Below, in pieces: positions 38,592 to 52,162 of a DNA stretch of 64,000 nucleotides. Below the pieces are notes generated by a model. That model did not search any database, was not told the origin of the DNA, and was given only the letters and a program-made list of their open reading frames with translations. The translations under genes were made by a program, and so were the position numbers. This stretch comes from Pyrocephalus nanus (taxonomy: Eukaryota > Chordata > Aves > Passeriformes > Tyrannidae), in NCBI GenBank assembly GCA_038380795.1, contig CM076261.1:7446556-7510555 (forward strand), in the 5' to 3' direction. The first letter of the stretch is position 1; each line of letters begins with the position of its first letter.

Positions 38592-41500
38592 CTCAGTGTT
38601 CAGATTAACTCAGCAGATTTAGCAAACAGTCCATTTGGCCTGAGGATCTGGGCTTTTCAGAGAGTGTTTTCTAAGGTGTGGTTTAGTTTATAGTTTATTT
38701 TCTACCTTTTCTGAAGAAGGGACTTAACACTCTTAAAGAAGCTGGAAAAGTGGACTTCTATTTCAAAATAAGTCAACTTCCAAAGTAATTTTAAATGTGT
38801 TTATGGAACCGTATCTACCACCAGTCTTTTCTTTTCTTTTTCCATTCCATCTCCAGCTTGGAATCTCAACGCTTGTGTATAGAAAGTATTGCCTGACATA
38901 CATACCAAGTACACTGAAAAATGGGGGATATATTTTTTTAAAATCTTGATTAAGTACTAGAGCTGTAGGTATTGCTTTTAATAATAGCTGATTAAAAAAA
39001 TACCTGTGCTAGAAGTGGAGTTTTTAGTTTGAGTGTGTTCTGCCACTAGTATGATTTCCTTGCTAAATTATTCCTCGTCTGATCGAAGATAAATCTTTAG
39101 CATTTGGTACATGTTTCGTTTAGTTCAAACTTCATCACTAAAACATTTGAAAATACTCAAAAAATTAAGTTATCCAGGCTTTAAAGGATCACAGCAAAAA
39201 TTCCAGGAGAACAAACTGTGGTTGTTGCAAGTGTAGTTTTGGTAAATAAAACAAAAATAACTATATTAGGCAGAATAAGAAGACAACAAGTGAAGTGAAA
39301 GTAAATGCTACAGTTTCTCAAGTAAAGCCAAGTTGCTTGCCTAAAAATGAATTTATGTTGCTATGTTTTGCATTTCTCCTTTTGACATGAAGTTGTAGTC
39401 TTAATGAAACACACAGTATTTATTATACTCTAAGGTATAATTGAGCCTACCAGTTATTCACTATAAAATTTTCAGTTTCCCGTAATATTTGAATGTAATC
39501 TGTTTCATTATGATAATGTTTCATAATAGAAGATTTCTGTCCCATAAGATGCTGTTGAGGTATAGCTTATTTGGTTATATGAAACAGGGTTTGAATGTAA
39601 CAATAACAAAAGGTCTGTAGTACTTCAGCACTCCAGGCATCTCACCCTGTTCTGTTGGGCAATATGGCCCTGTTGGAAGGTTCCTTCTGTCCTCCCAGCT
39701 GCCAGGTACAGCTTGGCAGGGGCAGGCACATCGTGGCAAGAATGGAGCAGTGGCTCAAATGGCAGTCTAGGTCTCATTCGGGAGATGCCCCTGAAAGCTT
39801 CAGTGGGGAGTGACACATCTCTGTGGGGAGCACGGAGAAGCATAATGCATTATGAGGGTGCCAGGCTAAAATTATTGCAGAAAAGGGTGAGGTGATTAAA
39901 AAAAAAAAGTTGTTTCAGTTCTCTAGTTTTTGTTTGACTGATACACAGTTATATCCAGGGGATTCTGCTACTCTATCCAATTTTCGGGGTAGAAGCTTTT
40001 AAAGGTAAGACAAAGTCAATGAAGAAGAAAAGTGCAGAGCATTTGTTGTCTTTTAGTTTGGTTTCTGTTTGATTCTGCTTTATCCTGCAGCATATTTTAA
40101 ATATATGTAAATATACATTCCCATTTCACAGCAGTGAAAACACTTACTTATTCCTCTTTCCCATTCAGAATCACTCACCTGCCCAAATATTTAACTTCTG
40201 GATTAAATTCAGGGCTCAAAAAAACCCCCCACATTTCTAGAGTTTATGTCAGTGTTGTCCAAACTTTTTTGCTTCGAGCACAGCTACAAAGCCTTAACTT
40301 TTCTTACAGACCACCAGCGACCCTTAATATAAGATTTATCTGTTTTCACAATACTGAATGGTGCTGAATATGGTTCTTCGTGGTTCATGTTCCCTATGAA
40401 ATCTGGGAATTGCAAAGCTATTGAGAAAAGCTTGAATATTGTTCAAAAATAAGTAGTTTCAGGGCTTAAGAGTTGCTGAATTGATTAGGACTTCCTTCTC
40501 TGGGCAAGGGTTGGTTCAGATGCACCACTAATATGCATAGCAAATATATCTGCCAATAAAATTTTACAGCTTGCAGCTCCTAAGTAGCTGTTTTTAGCTG
40601 CTGTTCTTTGTTGACAAATTAGCTCTCATGAAATCAACTCCCGGATTTCTATGTTACATGGGGGTTTTTTTGAAAATTGTGTGTGTCAATACAATGTCAT
40701 CGCAATCAACAATTTTTAAAATAAGCTGTGAAATGTCAGGCTCCTGCAATAGCAGGATCTCAGAACTCCAGAAAGCATCATGTAGAAACATTATGTATGT
40801 ACCTTCTCAATTTTTAATCCTATTGAAGCCAAATTGAGTAAGTGTCTAAGTGCTTTCCTGAATGGTACTTTAAGCACATCATTAAGCCCTTGTGTTAATT
40901 AGAGTCTTAAGCTTTCCTTTTTGGAAAAAAAAAAAAATCTTGATCCTGTTGTTCTCTTTAATGACAATCTTAGTTCCTGGGATTGTGAATCATGGAAACT
41001 GGAAGGCTTGTTTCAGGGATGAATCAGGTCCAAATTAATATTTTTAATGCATCTCTAGCAGACTAGAACTTGAAAATAAGTACATCAAACAGTATCCTCC
41101 ATGGGACTGCACAGGAAAAATGCAATATATAGTTCCATGTGGTAAATATGTTAACTTTATTATGTATACCAGTTAAATGCTTTAGAAATGTTTTCTGCTG
41201 TATTTAAGGAGGATGCAAGTGGAGACTAACTAGGAGATTGCAAATAGCCATAGTAATGCAAGATTTAAACCCAATTCCATCTGTGGCTTGGAAAAAGTCT
41301 CTTTAAAAAAATGAAAAGCGAAATTCCCATTTTATCAGTGTGCAGATGGCTTTGGGAAGTCTGCCGGTTGCCACAGTGAAGGAAATTATTGTGTGAATAA
41401 ACACAGATAAATTGGCAACCTGCACAGTATTCATTCTTTGTGATGTAGTTTGTGATGTAATCCCTTCTAGATAACAGCCTTTAAAGATAGATTGTACTGT

Positions 41501-41931
41501 AGTGGTTAATATGTCAAAAATAAAATAACCAAGAGTAAGTATTTTTTCTTCCTGCCAAGAAGGCACTTTTTTGCAAAAAGAGTTTTATTTTAGAGGTGAT
41601 ATTTCAAATACATTGAATTAATAGTTAAATATGTTCTTTAAGGAAAGACAGTCTTTATGCCTTAAATATTTTTTTTTTCATTTGTCATGTACTGAAACCC
41701 TTCATATAACTTGGACTTTGGATAACAAATACGTGTATACTTTTTACTTGCTTTAGAACTTGGAAATCAGGTAAGAAAAAACAAATCTGAACTCAAGATA
41801 TGCCACTCTTTATCATTGCTAAGTGAAACAGGATCCCTAAGAGGAGAAAAACAATGTGGAATATGGCTTTATAAAGCAATTTGTAGAAAATCATGTCAGC
41901 TGCTTTTGTGGCAAAGGCATAAGTGCATTAC

Positions 41932-41957
41932 AAAAAAAAAAAAAAAAAAAAAAAAAA
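41932..41957 (+). repeat. Poly-A tract (A26)
   Basis: Twenty-six A residues followed by purine-rich ggagagagaaaaag. It lies inside the longest + strand reading frame of the region (41816-42421), where it would encode a lysine run. No retroposon body could be recognised upstream. Confidence 0.9.
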
Positions 41958-44900
41958 GGAGAGAGAAAAAGAATTCCAGAAATGGAGGTGTAATGGGTCT
42001 CTCATTCCTGTACAAAGTCCAATTAAGGCAATATTCCAAGCTGATCGATGCACACACATGCATATGTAAATCCCAGTGTAGACCAATGTTAAATTCCATT
42101 TTAAAAGCAAATTTTGAATTCATGGTAGTGGGGGTTTTTTGTTTGTTTTGTGGTTTCCTTAAGATTAAAGTAACAGCCCCAATTGCATATGCTGTTCTAT
42201 CAGTTTTAAAGCTTTCATATTGTTATAATTTGACTAAAGTGTATAACTTAGCCTGTGGAAAGTGCAGTAATTCATCTATTAAGGCTAAAAGTGCCTTGTT
42301 GTTGCCATGTGGTGCACGCCTGCCTCTGTGCTGGTGTAAACAACGCTTTCCTGTGAGACGTGAGCTCAAGAGTAAAGGTCCTGAGCCATCCTGTTGCTCA
42401 TCAGTGAAACCCAGGCCCTGATGTGCTTAAAATTTTACTCAGCAAGTCTTGTCTAAGGTCTCTGAAGTGTGTCTGTGTAAGAAAATTGCTGTGACTATTA
42501 ATCTGAAGTAATTTGTAGTTTAACCAGGGAAGAAAGCCCACTACTTGTGTTTTGGAGTTTCAATGAGTGATTCAGTTTAGAAAAACAGAGCATAAACATA
42601 TATTTTAGAGAAGCCATTGTGATTGTAATTATACTGGTTAACTTCTAATTTCTGTGGAAGATTTTTCATGTGGAAGTTAAAGAATTGAGGTGATACATGG
42701 CCCACGCTAAGAGAACTTTCAGATGAATGTAATAAACAGATGAGACAAAGATGACTGCTTTGATTGGAAAGAGTAGGTTAGACATTACATTGTCATCTAC
42801 TGTAGATATGTGGAGTTGTTTTGTTTGATAGATACTTTGATGGATAATGTAGATTTCTTATGAGTTATCTTTCTTCACACTCATGTAACCAGGACTAGAT
42901 TACTCCAGTAACTGAAAGGCCCTTGAGGCTAATATGCTTCTGAAATTACTGAAATGTCAAACAAGATTACAGAAGGCTCTATATTGTTGTGGGATTTAGT
43001 GCCAGAGGCAATATAGTAATTTTTTGGTTTATGCCTTAAAGATCTGTGGAAAACTGTCAGACATTTGAGTGTAATTCAAAAGATGGATGTTATTTGCATG
43101 TGCTTTGTTACTGCAGATACTCATCTGTGCAACACCTTAGTTGCAGTATATACACCTGATAGTATTACGATAACATTTTGCTTTTACCAGTAGTTAGGAA
43201 ATCAGTAATCAGCCAGGTGGCAGAATGATTTCCTGGAAATACTGTGTGCATAAAGTACAATGACAGTCAGCTTTTAAATTAAAAGTAACTTATTGCTGAG
43301 GTGTTCTAAAATTTGGAAGAGTATACATAGGTATGATCGTTAGTCAAACATTAACCTAGCAACCTGAGGCTGAAAGAAAATAGAATTTCTATAAAAGTCT
43401 TAAAGCTCACTGTCTTCGGGCCTTCAGAAGCTTTTTATATTAACCTCTGTGTTCAACAAACCTTTCAGCCTGTCATTGGGAAGGGAGAAGAGGACCAGTA
43501 ACACTTAACCCTATTCTTGGAGATGGCCCTTTTCAGATAAGGCTAACATGCAGGATCAAGCCATATTCCCCCCTCTACCTATTTTCCTACATTTACTTCC
43601 CCAAAGCTTTTATCTGAAAGCTAACTGGTTTGCCCCAGGAGCTCCCCTGAAACCTGCTAAAGCTGATTTCTGCTTATCTCCTGAGTATTGTTTCTTAAAT
43701 GCTGAGTTGCATGGTTGAATGGTTTACAAAAATAAGGACTAATGTTATTGGTGGTGCAGCAAAGGGAATGTGCTTAGAACAGAAGGGAGAGTTTCTGGGC
43801 GGCAGCAGTAATTGTTAGCATGTGCTGGTTAGTTTTACAGATACTTATCTTCAGTGACAGAACAACTGTCTCATGCTTTGAATGCCAAGTTATAATAAAA
43901 TGCAAGTTAATATGGTAAGCAACTCACTGGAAAACACAGCTTGCCATTTTGTTTGCTGCTCTCACTGCATTTGCAGCTGTTAATGTGGGGACCAAAGGCA
44001 AGAGTAAAGTTGTTTTGGGAAGGGTCAAGCTTGGGAGAAATAGAGTCTTATCACGTGTATGTATCTGAAACCTCAGTATGCTGGTGCATATATCAGTATG
44101 CCTGATGGTTGATCACTGCAATCTGTCCTGAGTTCTTATTAAATCCTATTTCTCACCATCTTGTGTGTGGATGTGCTCTGATCTTCAGTGTGTGTGTGAA
44201 TGCTCATAAAATTCAAACCAGGCTAACCAGGAAATATTAGATGGGATTTGAGTGCCAGCAGCTGGTGTGAGACTGTGGAAGTCACAGCCTTTTGGGTGTG
44301 GGGACCAGTGCCTGGGGAGGAGCAGGGTGTGGGTTCCTCTAGCAGAGTGAGATTCCCCTTGGCTGGAGAGGAGGTACAGGGTGGGGCTGTCCATGCTGTT
44401 TGTGTTGAGTGTTCTGTGGGTTTAGAGGGATGCTGGTAAAGGCACTTTTTTCTGTCTGTATTTGATCTGTGAGGCCATCTCCCTCTCTGTGTGTATATGT
44501 CTGCCTGTGTTTGGAAGCCTCATCACCAGATGGATCTAGGGACATGGAACTGCAGCAGCCCTGTGCCCATCAGGCTGGAAGACTCATCCTGGGCCCTGAG
44601 GGTAGCCTCGACTTGACTGTTCAGACGCTTTGTGGGTTTTTAGCCAGTATTGGTATAATTCCATTTTTTTCTTAGAGAAAATTTTACATTATGTCCTTGT
44701 TAAAGAAGTTAAATAGCATCTGGTTTAACAGTGATGCAAATAATCCTACTAGTAGAGCCTCATCCCATGTTTCCTGGAATTTCTTCATTAACAGTTGCTT
44801 CAGTTACTCAGCTTTTAATACGCATGATGTGTTCTGTTATGCTGCTCAGTTTGTTTACTACGTTTAACACTTCACAGAAATCTTTTATATCTTTAGCTGC

Positions 44901-46549
44901 TCTATTTTTCAGTAATACTTGCAGTCCCCTCCAGGTGCAAAACCAAGAGTTGATTTGGTTTTTTATTTAGCAAGGGCTATTCATTTATTACAATGTAGAT
45001 TGTTACTATTTCTGTCCTATCCTTTAATCTTTTGTATACCGTATCCTGTATTTTGACTTCCCTTCTTTATGTTCAGGGTAGACTTAGCAGATGTGTCTGG
45101 CAGACCTCTTAAATCTCACTGCAGGTACGCAGGCTAAACAATCAGTTAGTGGACCTGTGCCCTATTAGGGATAAACAAGGCAAGGAAACATCTGTGAGTG
45201 TAGCCTCAGAGGCAGGGAGAGAGCCTTTGTGCTGCACAAGTTTTATTCTGTTGGTGACGTTGGAAACTTCATCTCATTTCCTTGAATACAGAAGGAACGT
45301 GCAGAAAATTCTTCGTGCACGTAATATCGTTCTCTGTGTGACGAGGTAATGGTTCAAGGTGTCTTTTAAAATTATTTTTTGTATGTATGTTATATGCTGT
45401 CATAAGTCCATGGTTGGGAACTGAATGCTTTTTGGTTAGGGGAAGTTCTCAGGAGAGAAGGGGATTCCTTCTTTGAGAGCACCTGGCCATGGGAGAAATT
45501 TTTCCATGGAAGAACAGGACAGGCGGAAATAGATGTGCTGACTGGAGAGCTCGCACCTGGGAGGTTTTCTTAAAGTAATAGAGAAGGTACACAAAACTAG
45601 GCCAGAGATGATGAGAAGAGGAAAGGTTTTTCTTTTGACCCAAAGGAGAACAAGTAGAGTTTGTTGAATCCATAAAGGCTATTGAAGCTTGCTACGGTAC
45701 AGAGCAGGTCTGGAGGAAAAGGGTCCTTGTTGCAAAGACACTGACAGAAAAGGTATTTGTTTTCAAATGGCTGTATTTTACTGCTCTCGCTCAAAAGAAT
45801 CTGGGTTTTCAGACAGAAGACAGTTTGTTCAAGTTTATGTTCTAATAAAACATCACTTCTTCAAAGCCCTTTTGGTATTTTTTGGTGTGTTCACTTTAAA
45901 GGAAAGGTGCAGACAGATCTGTCTCAAAGCTGTGGCATGTTTGAGATCTAGTCATAGCATAAAACTTAAAAAATGTTATAGCTGGGGAAATATATTAGGT
46001 TACCTTTAGAGAAATCCAGCTGACTGCATCATGAGAACTATTGAGAGATTTGAAGAAAACTTGCATACCTTCTGTGGGAACCTCTCTGTTGTGTGTTTGA
46101 TAAATTAGTTCACAGTTTTAGGAGTTTGTAGTACAGTTCTCACTGGCTGTAGAAGATCATAGTAGAGCTGCCAGAGCATACTGGGATAGGCCAAATGTGG
46201 AATGACAGAAATTAAAGCAGAGAAGAAAGTTGTCCTGCACCAAACTTATCTCTTTGAACCTCAGAAAGAGCACAGTTCTTTTAAAAGTGAAAAACTCTCC
46301 CAAGAAGTGTACACCTCAGCTGATTATCTGCCTGTGGATTTTCTGAGTGATTAGGGCTGCTAAGTAAGCCCTCCACCTGTGATGGCACTGCCTCACTGTA
46401 TGTAAGGTGGCTCTCCAGGGGCGAGAGGAGTAGCACAACTCCTTGGAGATTTCATAACCCACACTGCACATGACCCTCCTTATCAGGCAGATCGAGAGTT
46501 ACCTTGTAGCTGCATTAACCTGGAATTCAGGCAAGTCAGGTTTCCTGTT

Positions 46550-46573
46550 AACAACAACAACAACAACAACAAA
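46550..46573 (+). repeat. (AAC)n microsatellite
   Basis: Eight AAC units followed by an A run. Trinucleotide repeat, non-coding here. Confidence 0.9.
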
Positions 46574-46697
46574 AATTAAATCTTTCCGGTTTTGTTCATG
46601 AGTGGAACTGCAGTTCAAATGTGACCCCTTTTCCCCACCCCTCAGAAAATTTTATACAAACCCAGTATTAACTAATCTTTATTCCAAGTCAACATTT

Positions 46698-46735
46698 TAG
46701 TCTTTTTCCAACCTAAAGCATTCTATGATACTAGG
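46698..46735 (+). mobile_element. CR1 3' tail remnant
   Basis: The phrase ttttccaacctaaagcattc followed by tatgatac matches the last part of CR1 (tcttccaacctaaatgattctatgattc). Only the tail is recognisable, as expected for severely 5'-truncated CR1 copies. Confidence 0.6.
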
Positions 46736-49319
46736 ACTTTGGAAAGATCCACATTGTCCTGTAATTTTAATTACTTTTCAGTTAATTTCAGTTAGTTGTT
46801 TCCAATATATACCTGCTCCCTGCTTTAGAATCCTCAATCTGAATTTGACTGTTCCAGACCCGGGGAGATGCTTCTGGAAGCTTTGCATTTAATAGTCTCC
46901 CTGGGTCTGCCTGTTCTGAAGTCTTTTCTTACTTTGATTTCTGTTTTTCCTAAAATGCAATGATTGCATCAGAATTTGAATCTGAAACTTGAGACAAATA
47001 TCTCAGAATTTATGCACATGCAGTTATTTTCTCTGATAGCTTGTGAAGTCGTGTCTGTATGGACCTACTATATACATTGCTTGCTTTTTGCAAAGAGATA
47101 ATATTAGTTATATAAGAAGCAGCCTTCGAAATGCCAGTAGAGTGTTTGTAAGCATAATAGTCATGTTGAAAACAGTAAAAAGATTACAGGGTGAGTAGTC
47201 AAAATGATTAAATATTGAAAAGGCTTGAAAAAACAAGCAGTATTCATCAGGAAGCAGGTTTTTTATTACTGGCTATTTCTGGAAAAGGGGCTGCAGTAAT
47301 ATAAGATTCAGAAATATGTGATTTCATGTTTGAGCTTGATCAAAGCAATTTCTAACAAAAAATGGGAGATGTATCTATGCATATGAGATGAGGAAGAATT
47401 TTAAGAATTGAATTTGGTAAAAGAATTATTAGGCTTATTAGTTCTGGTAAAACGATGATGGCATTATGGGTAGAAATGAATTGATCTTTTCAAATGATAT
47501 TCAGGACTTATGATGGAATAGTTTAATGGATTTTTTTCCAAGAGTTTGAATAGTTGCAAATTTGGAAGATAAACAACTTGAAAGTTGAGATTAATGATGT
47601 TTTTAGGATGGGTAATAAATAATGATTAAATTTATCACATTAAATTTAATATGAGTAAATATTGCTCAAGAGAAGACTTAAAATTCACCTGAGACAATAA
47701 TGCCTTGTAAGTTAATGAGCAGAACTGATGGTTGTTAGTTGAGGCACTGAAGGGAAGACTCTCAACTGGCACACCTCATTATGTCAATTCAGGGGTGTAA
47801 GTGGCACTGATGTTTGTGTGCACGTACCTTTTGGGTGATGTCATTTGAATGACAATTCCAGCTTCTTTAGGTAGTGGTAGTCATGCTTTGAGAGCTTTCT
47901 CAAATTACAGCAGCCCCATTATTATAAAATTTTACCTGAGAATTTATTTTCCTTTATCTGTAAAATTAGTAAATAGTATGAAAAAACACTCAAGGCAAAA
48001 ATTCTTCTATTCCAAGCTTTGGAGGTTGAAGTGCAAGGTGGGCTGATATTGAATTCAGGTCTTCTGCTTTCTGCAATACTTGCAAAGTGGTCTGTACACG
48101 TGTTTATGAAATACAATAGAAAGAACATATATGTAGGCTTTCCTTTGTCTGAAAGGGTTACCATTACATTTGAACCTTACAGTTCATCTGCTTATGCACA
48201 GCAATTCCAGAGTCTTCAACAGTCCCATGCTTGGTCTTGGACACTCACAGTAGTTACAATTCCTTGTGAGTGATGGCAGTAGTGTTGGCTGGCATTTAGG
48301 GAATGATGTACGTTTTACCTTCCAACTCCAGCCTTTCCATGATTCTGTGCACTGCCCAGTCACAGCATCTTTGATATCTTTCTGCACCTGAAGGATACTT
48401 TTTCAGTAAAGTGATACATAGAAAATCTGTTCTTAAAATCAGAATTTCTGCATTCCATCATTTAGCACATTTTTCAAAAATTGAGAGTCAAAAGCAACCA
48501 ATCCCGATGCCCAAACAAGTTGAATACCAGTAATTTTTACTTATATTTATTAGTAAAACTAATCATGTATGAGTAGTGAAAAATCAACAAAGTAGTTGTA
48601 TTTGCTCACTAGTGACATTTTCTTCATGCATGAAAAATGATACTGCATTCAATTTCATTGAATTTGACACTCCCAGTATAAAAAGTGTATCTTAACAAGG
48701 TGAAAACTTGCAGAAGTGACTGGAAAAGTCTCCCTTGTGCTATTCCCATCATTTTTTGTAGGATAGTATGCTGCTTTTCCACTTATTAGATTTTCTTAAA
48801 CAAATTTTTTTTTTTTCAGTTCTTTTGTCATGCTTGTGTCTTTTGGGCATCTTTTTGTGTCTAATATTTAATTTTCCTTTATGCTTACTTCACAGAAAAT
48901 TTCCATTTATGCTAATGAGAATAATCAGGATATTCTGTTGCTCATTTACTCTGTAGTAATTCTATATTTTAATTTTTCAAGTATTGCATCTTCTTAGAAT
49001 TATTATTTTAATGAACCAAATATTTGCTGAATTATTGCTGAAACATTTTGTGATAAGGAGTTATAAACAACACCAGCCACTTTGGGAAATTCACTGCTTT
49101 CTTTATTTAAACCCCCTGGCTAAAATTATGAAATATTAGTGATTCAGCAAGTTCGTTGACTAAAGAAGCCTGAATTTAATGGATGTTGAGCACCATCAGC
49201 TACCTTAGGTGTTATCCTCAGTTAGATTTCAGTGTTACTTTCAAACTATCAAATTGCATGTAACGCCTAAACATAGGTCTAAGCACTGAACCAAAGTAAA
49301 ACTTTAAGTAATATGTGTG

Positions 49320-49391
49320 TATATAATGGTTGCAACTAGATGATCTTTAATGTGCCTTCCAACCCAAACCATTCTCTGATTCTGTGATGGT
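49320..49391 (+). mobile_element. CR1 3' end fragment
   Basis: The sequence gcaactagatgatctttaat, then ccttccaacccaaaccattc and tgattctgtgatgg, is the diagnostic CR1 3' end including the octamer-like ATTCTGTG tail. It is 5'-truncated to about 70 bases and in the same orientation as PTPRM. Confidence 0.88.
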
Positions 49392-49431
49392 GATTACGGC
49401 ATTTCATTTTAATACACATTAGTGGTTTTGG

Positions 49432-49467
49432 GTTTTGTTTTTGTTTGTTTGTTTGTTTGTTTTTTTG
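49432..49467 (+). repeat. (TTTG)n low-complexity repeat
   Basis: Around six TTTG units flanked by T runs, about 40 bases after the CR1 tail. Confidence 0.85.
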
Positions 49468-51029
49468 TGGGAAGATCCATAGTTAAAGCTAGGTGTAGAA
49501 GCTAAGTTGATCTTTATCGGAATTCACATGCCTGGAAAAACTGGTACTGTCAAACCAAATACTGAATTATGTTATGTGGCAACCTCTCCAAGACAAGGGT
49601 TTAAGGCATCAGCTAGGGGCTTCCATGACATTTATTATCCATGTTTTCTTTTTGCTTGACCTCAGTGAAACCCACACAGTGTTGATGGCTTACACCTGAA
49701 ATTTAGGTTTGCCCCATATGCTGCTGATGGTGTGTACCAAAACATTGCGTGCATGTTTCACGTTCATCTGGCCAATTGGAAGAAGACACCTAAGCATTCA
49801 AAAGAGCACTGCTAGCCATTCTAGGGAGGCAGGCACATTCTTGTACCTGTAGCAAACGATGTAATTTAAAAAATTAGTAATGTTGCAGATGTATCTGTAA
49901 TCAGTCTCTCGTTATTGGTTAGCTGGAAATGTCTCTGCATTGAACAGGCTGATTTTACAGAGCTTAATCCACAGACTCTTTAGGATTTCATTTTCATGCA
50001 CACAAGGTGTGCTTGATGCAAGAAGTCTGCTCTCTTATGAAGCCAGAAGCAGACTCCTACAGTACAGTGTTCCTGGATCCATCATCTAGATTCCTTCTTG
50101 CTCCAGGAAAGTTTTGTTAAATTCTGTCTAGAAGATAAGTTTAGGCCACGGTAGAAGTTACTGTGTTTGATACAGCAAGATATTACACATTATTTAATCA
50201 ACTCTGGGTTTAGAAGGCCACACTAGATGGCTGAATGTCCTTTGGTTTTCAGCTTCAAAAGTTCTGTGAGTGAAGCTGCAGCTCCAGTTGCACTGCAACA
50301 GAGGAAACTTCAGCTTCTGAAAGCATTAGTTGGTGAGACTTGCATAAGTGAGAAATCAAATTGCCCCAAAAGACCTAGGTGATGTGATTTACCTGTCATG
50401 ACACTGCCAAGTGTATTTCCTGAGATTCAGATGATATTTCAGTCAAACAATTAAAAGGATCGGTTTACATCCTACTCCTCTCATGAACTAAGAAGAGCTT
50501 ACCAGATACATTTTATCAGAAACACTAAAACAGCACATCTCAGTGACACATTGAAAATCATGTTATATTTTTCTAATGTCTGTATAGTAATACAGATTCT
50601 TTCGTTTCACATCTGTTCTGTAACATGATTATTTTGAAGGTACACTTCAATGAAACACTTTATTAGGCATTGAAAAACAGAGCATAAATTGACTAGCTGC
50701 TCATGTGAGGGTTATTTGAATTTAATTTTATGTGAATATTTTTACATTTCTTGTCACTTGTTGTTTTAAGTTGTGACAATAATATAAAATTCACACCAAC
50801 ATGTGTTTTTTTACCTGTAAAGCTTGCTGGTTTGCTTGTATTTTAATTTGTTCATTCTGTTGACAGCTTTTGAGTATGGGAGACTGTTGTCACACTTAGT
50901 CAAGTAGATAACTTGTGATTAGCTAGAGTAAGACTAAGGAATTGAGAACATTTTAGATAGACTCCATCTGTGTCATACACACCATCTGAACACATATTTT
51001 CTCTTAAATTTCATTACATTTCTTGTGTG

Positions 51030-51812
51030 GATTGACCTGGACTGGATGCCAAGTGCCTTCACCTTCATCCTGGTCTCAACTGCATTCCTGATTTTCTCTC
51101 TCTCCTCCCTCCCAGCAGTGCAGGGGGGCAGGAAGTGGAGGCTGGGATTAGTTTATCACACATTGTCGCTGCCAATCCTTCCTCCTCAGAAGGAGGACTC
51201 CTCGCAGTCCACTCCTGCTCCGGAGTGGGTTCCCTCTCACAGGGTGCAGTCCTACAGGCACAGACAGCTCCAGCGTGGGTCCCCCACTGGGTCACAAGTC
51301 CTGCCAGTAAACCTGCTCCAGTGTGGACTTCCCATGAAGTCACAGCCTCCTTCAGGCATCCAGGTGCTCTGGCATGGGATCCTCCATGGGCTGCAGGTGG
51401 ATATCTACTCCATCCAGAGACTCCTTGGGCTGCCTCACCACGGTCTGCACCGTGGGCTGCTGTGGGATCTCTGCTCCACTGCCTGGAGCACCAGCTCCCT
51501 CCTCCTCCTTCTTCATTGACCTTGGTGTCTGCAGGCTTGTTTCTCTTACGTATTCTGACTCCTTTCTTTAGCTGCAATTCTGTAATTTTCTTCCCCCCCC
51601 CCCCTCCCCCCCCCCAGTTATGTAATCCCAAAGGCACTACTGCTATTGCTGATTGGCTCACCCTTGGCCAGTGATGAATCCATCTGGAGCCAACTGGCAT
51701 TGGCTCTACTGGACATGGGGGGAAGCTTCTCACAGCTTCTAAAGAGAAGCCACCTCTGTAGTTCCAGCCCCACCAAAACCTTGCCAAGCAAACCCAATAA
51801 AGACTTGCATAT
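51030..51812 (-). mobile_element. Avian ERV-type LTR-like repeat, copy B
   Basis: Read on the minus strand, this block runs tggggctggaactacagagg, cttccccccatgtccagtag, agccaatgccagttggctcc, then the gtcagaatacgtaagagaaa segment also present in copy A. It then passes through imperfect repeats of the type tggagcaggtttactggcag / gacttgtgacccagtggggg, and ends in gaggagtcctccttctgagg and a purine-rich stretch. The order of landmarks is the same as in copy A and in an avian ERVL-like LTR family I recall; the name is unverified. It lacks gag, pol and env. The 240-residue minus ORF (51065-51787) and the + ORFs up to 179 residues are open only because of the GC-rich repeats and have no protein domain. 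It ends about 350 bp before exon 3. Confidence 0.8.
51593..51615 (+). repeat. Poly-C tract (C12-T-C10) inside LTR copy B
   Basis: A C run interrupted once by T. The minus strand is therefore nearly pure G and could form G-quadruplex structures. It lies within the LTR-like element where related copies have a short G-rich or A-rich stretch. Confidence 0.9.
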
Positions 51813-52162
51813 AGAAACCCTCAGGTATTAAGACCTGCAGTTGATTCTGTACTAACATCTTTAGATTTAGCGCAGTGCAGGTTGCTTCAGTGTTTGGGTT
51901 TTTCTATGTCTTTCTTTCTACAACTGTAGGATAAGGATTGCAATATTTACTAGCTTTGCAAAAGAATCTTAAGATCCTCCAAAAGTAATTTGAGATTAAA
52001 TACCTACTGAATACAAATTACTGTTATGTTAATAGAAGCAAAGCAAAATGGATGAATTATTATTATTGGTTTTTTAATGGTTCTTTAGTTAGAGATCACC
52101 ATATTAGGAAGAGAAAAATAAAATAAAAAAAAAAAATTGAACCAGTGACTTTGTTTTTGCAG

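Larger units (their letters stand above)
17395..52162 (+). other. PTPRM: PTPRM intron 2 (34.8 kb)
   Basis: This phase-1 intron runs from the GTTGGT donor to the tttgtttttgcag acceptor ending at 52162. It carries the LTR-like copies near 20.8 and 51.0 kb, the retroposon-like block at 31.5 kb, CR1 tails at 46.7 and 49.3 kb and several simple repeats, all entered separately. The stretches 17395-20769, 21358-31518, 31758-41931, 41958-46549 and 49468-51029 show no gene I can support. They are AT-rich, with frequent stops on both strands and only short chance ORFs. GC-richer patches with no recognised identity lie at about 32975-33290, 39610-39860 and 44240-44640. No antisense or nested gene is evident. 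Confidence 0.88.

Noticed and set aside
41816..42421. 201-residue + strand ORF
   Set aside because: It spans a 26-base poly-A tract that supplies a lysine run and has no recognisable domain, splice context or start context; probably chance read-through in intron 2.
51065..51787. 240-residue minus-strand ORF, the longest in the window, plus overlapping + strand ORFs of 164 and 179 residues
   Set aside because: All three lie inside the GC-rich LTR-like copy. Openness in several frames on both strands is a composition effect. No protein domain, and the minus ORF runs through the G-rich tract.
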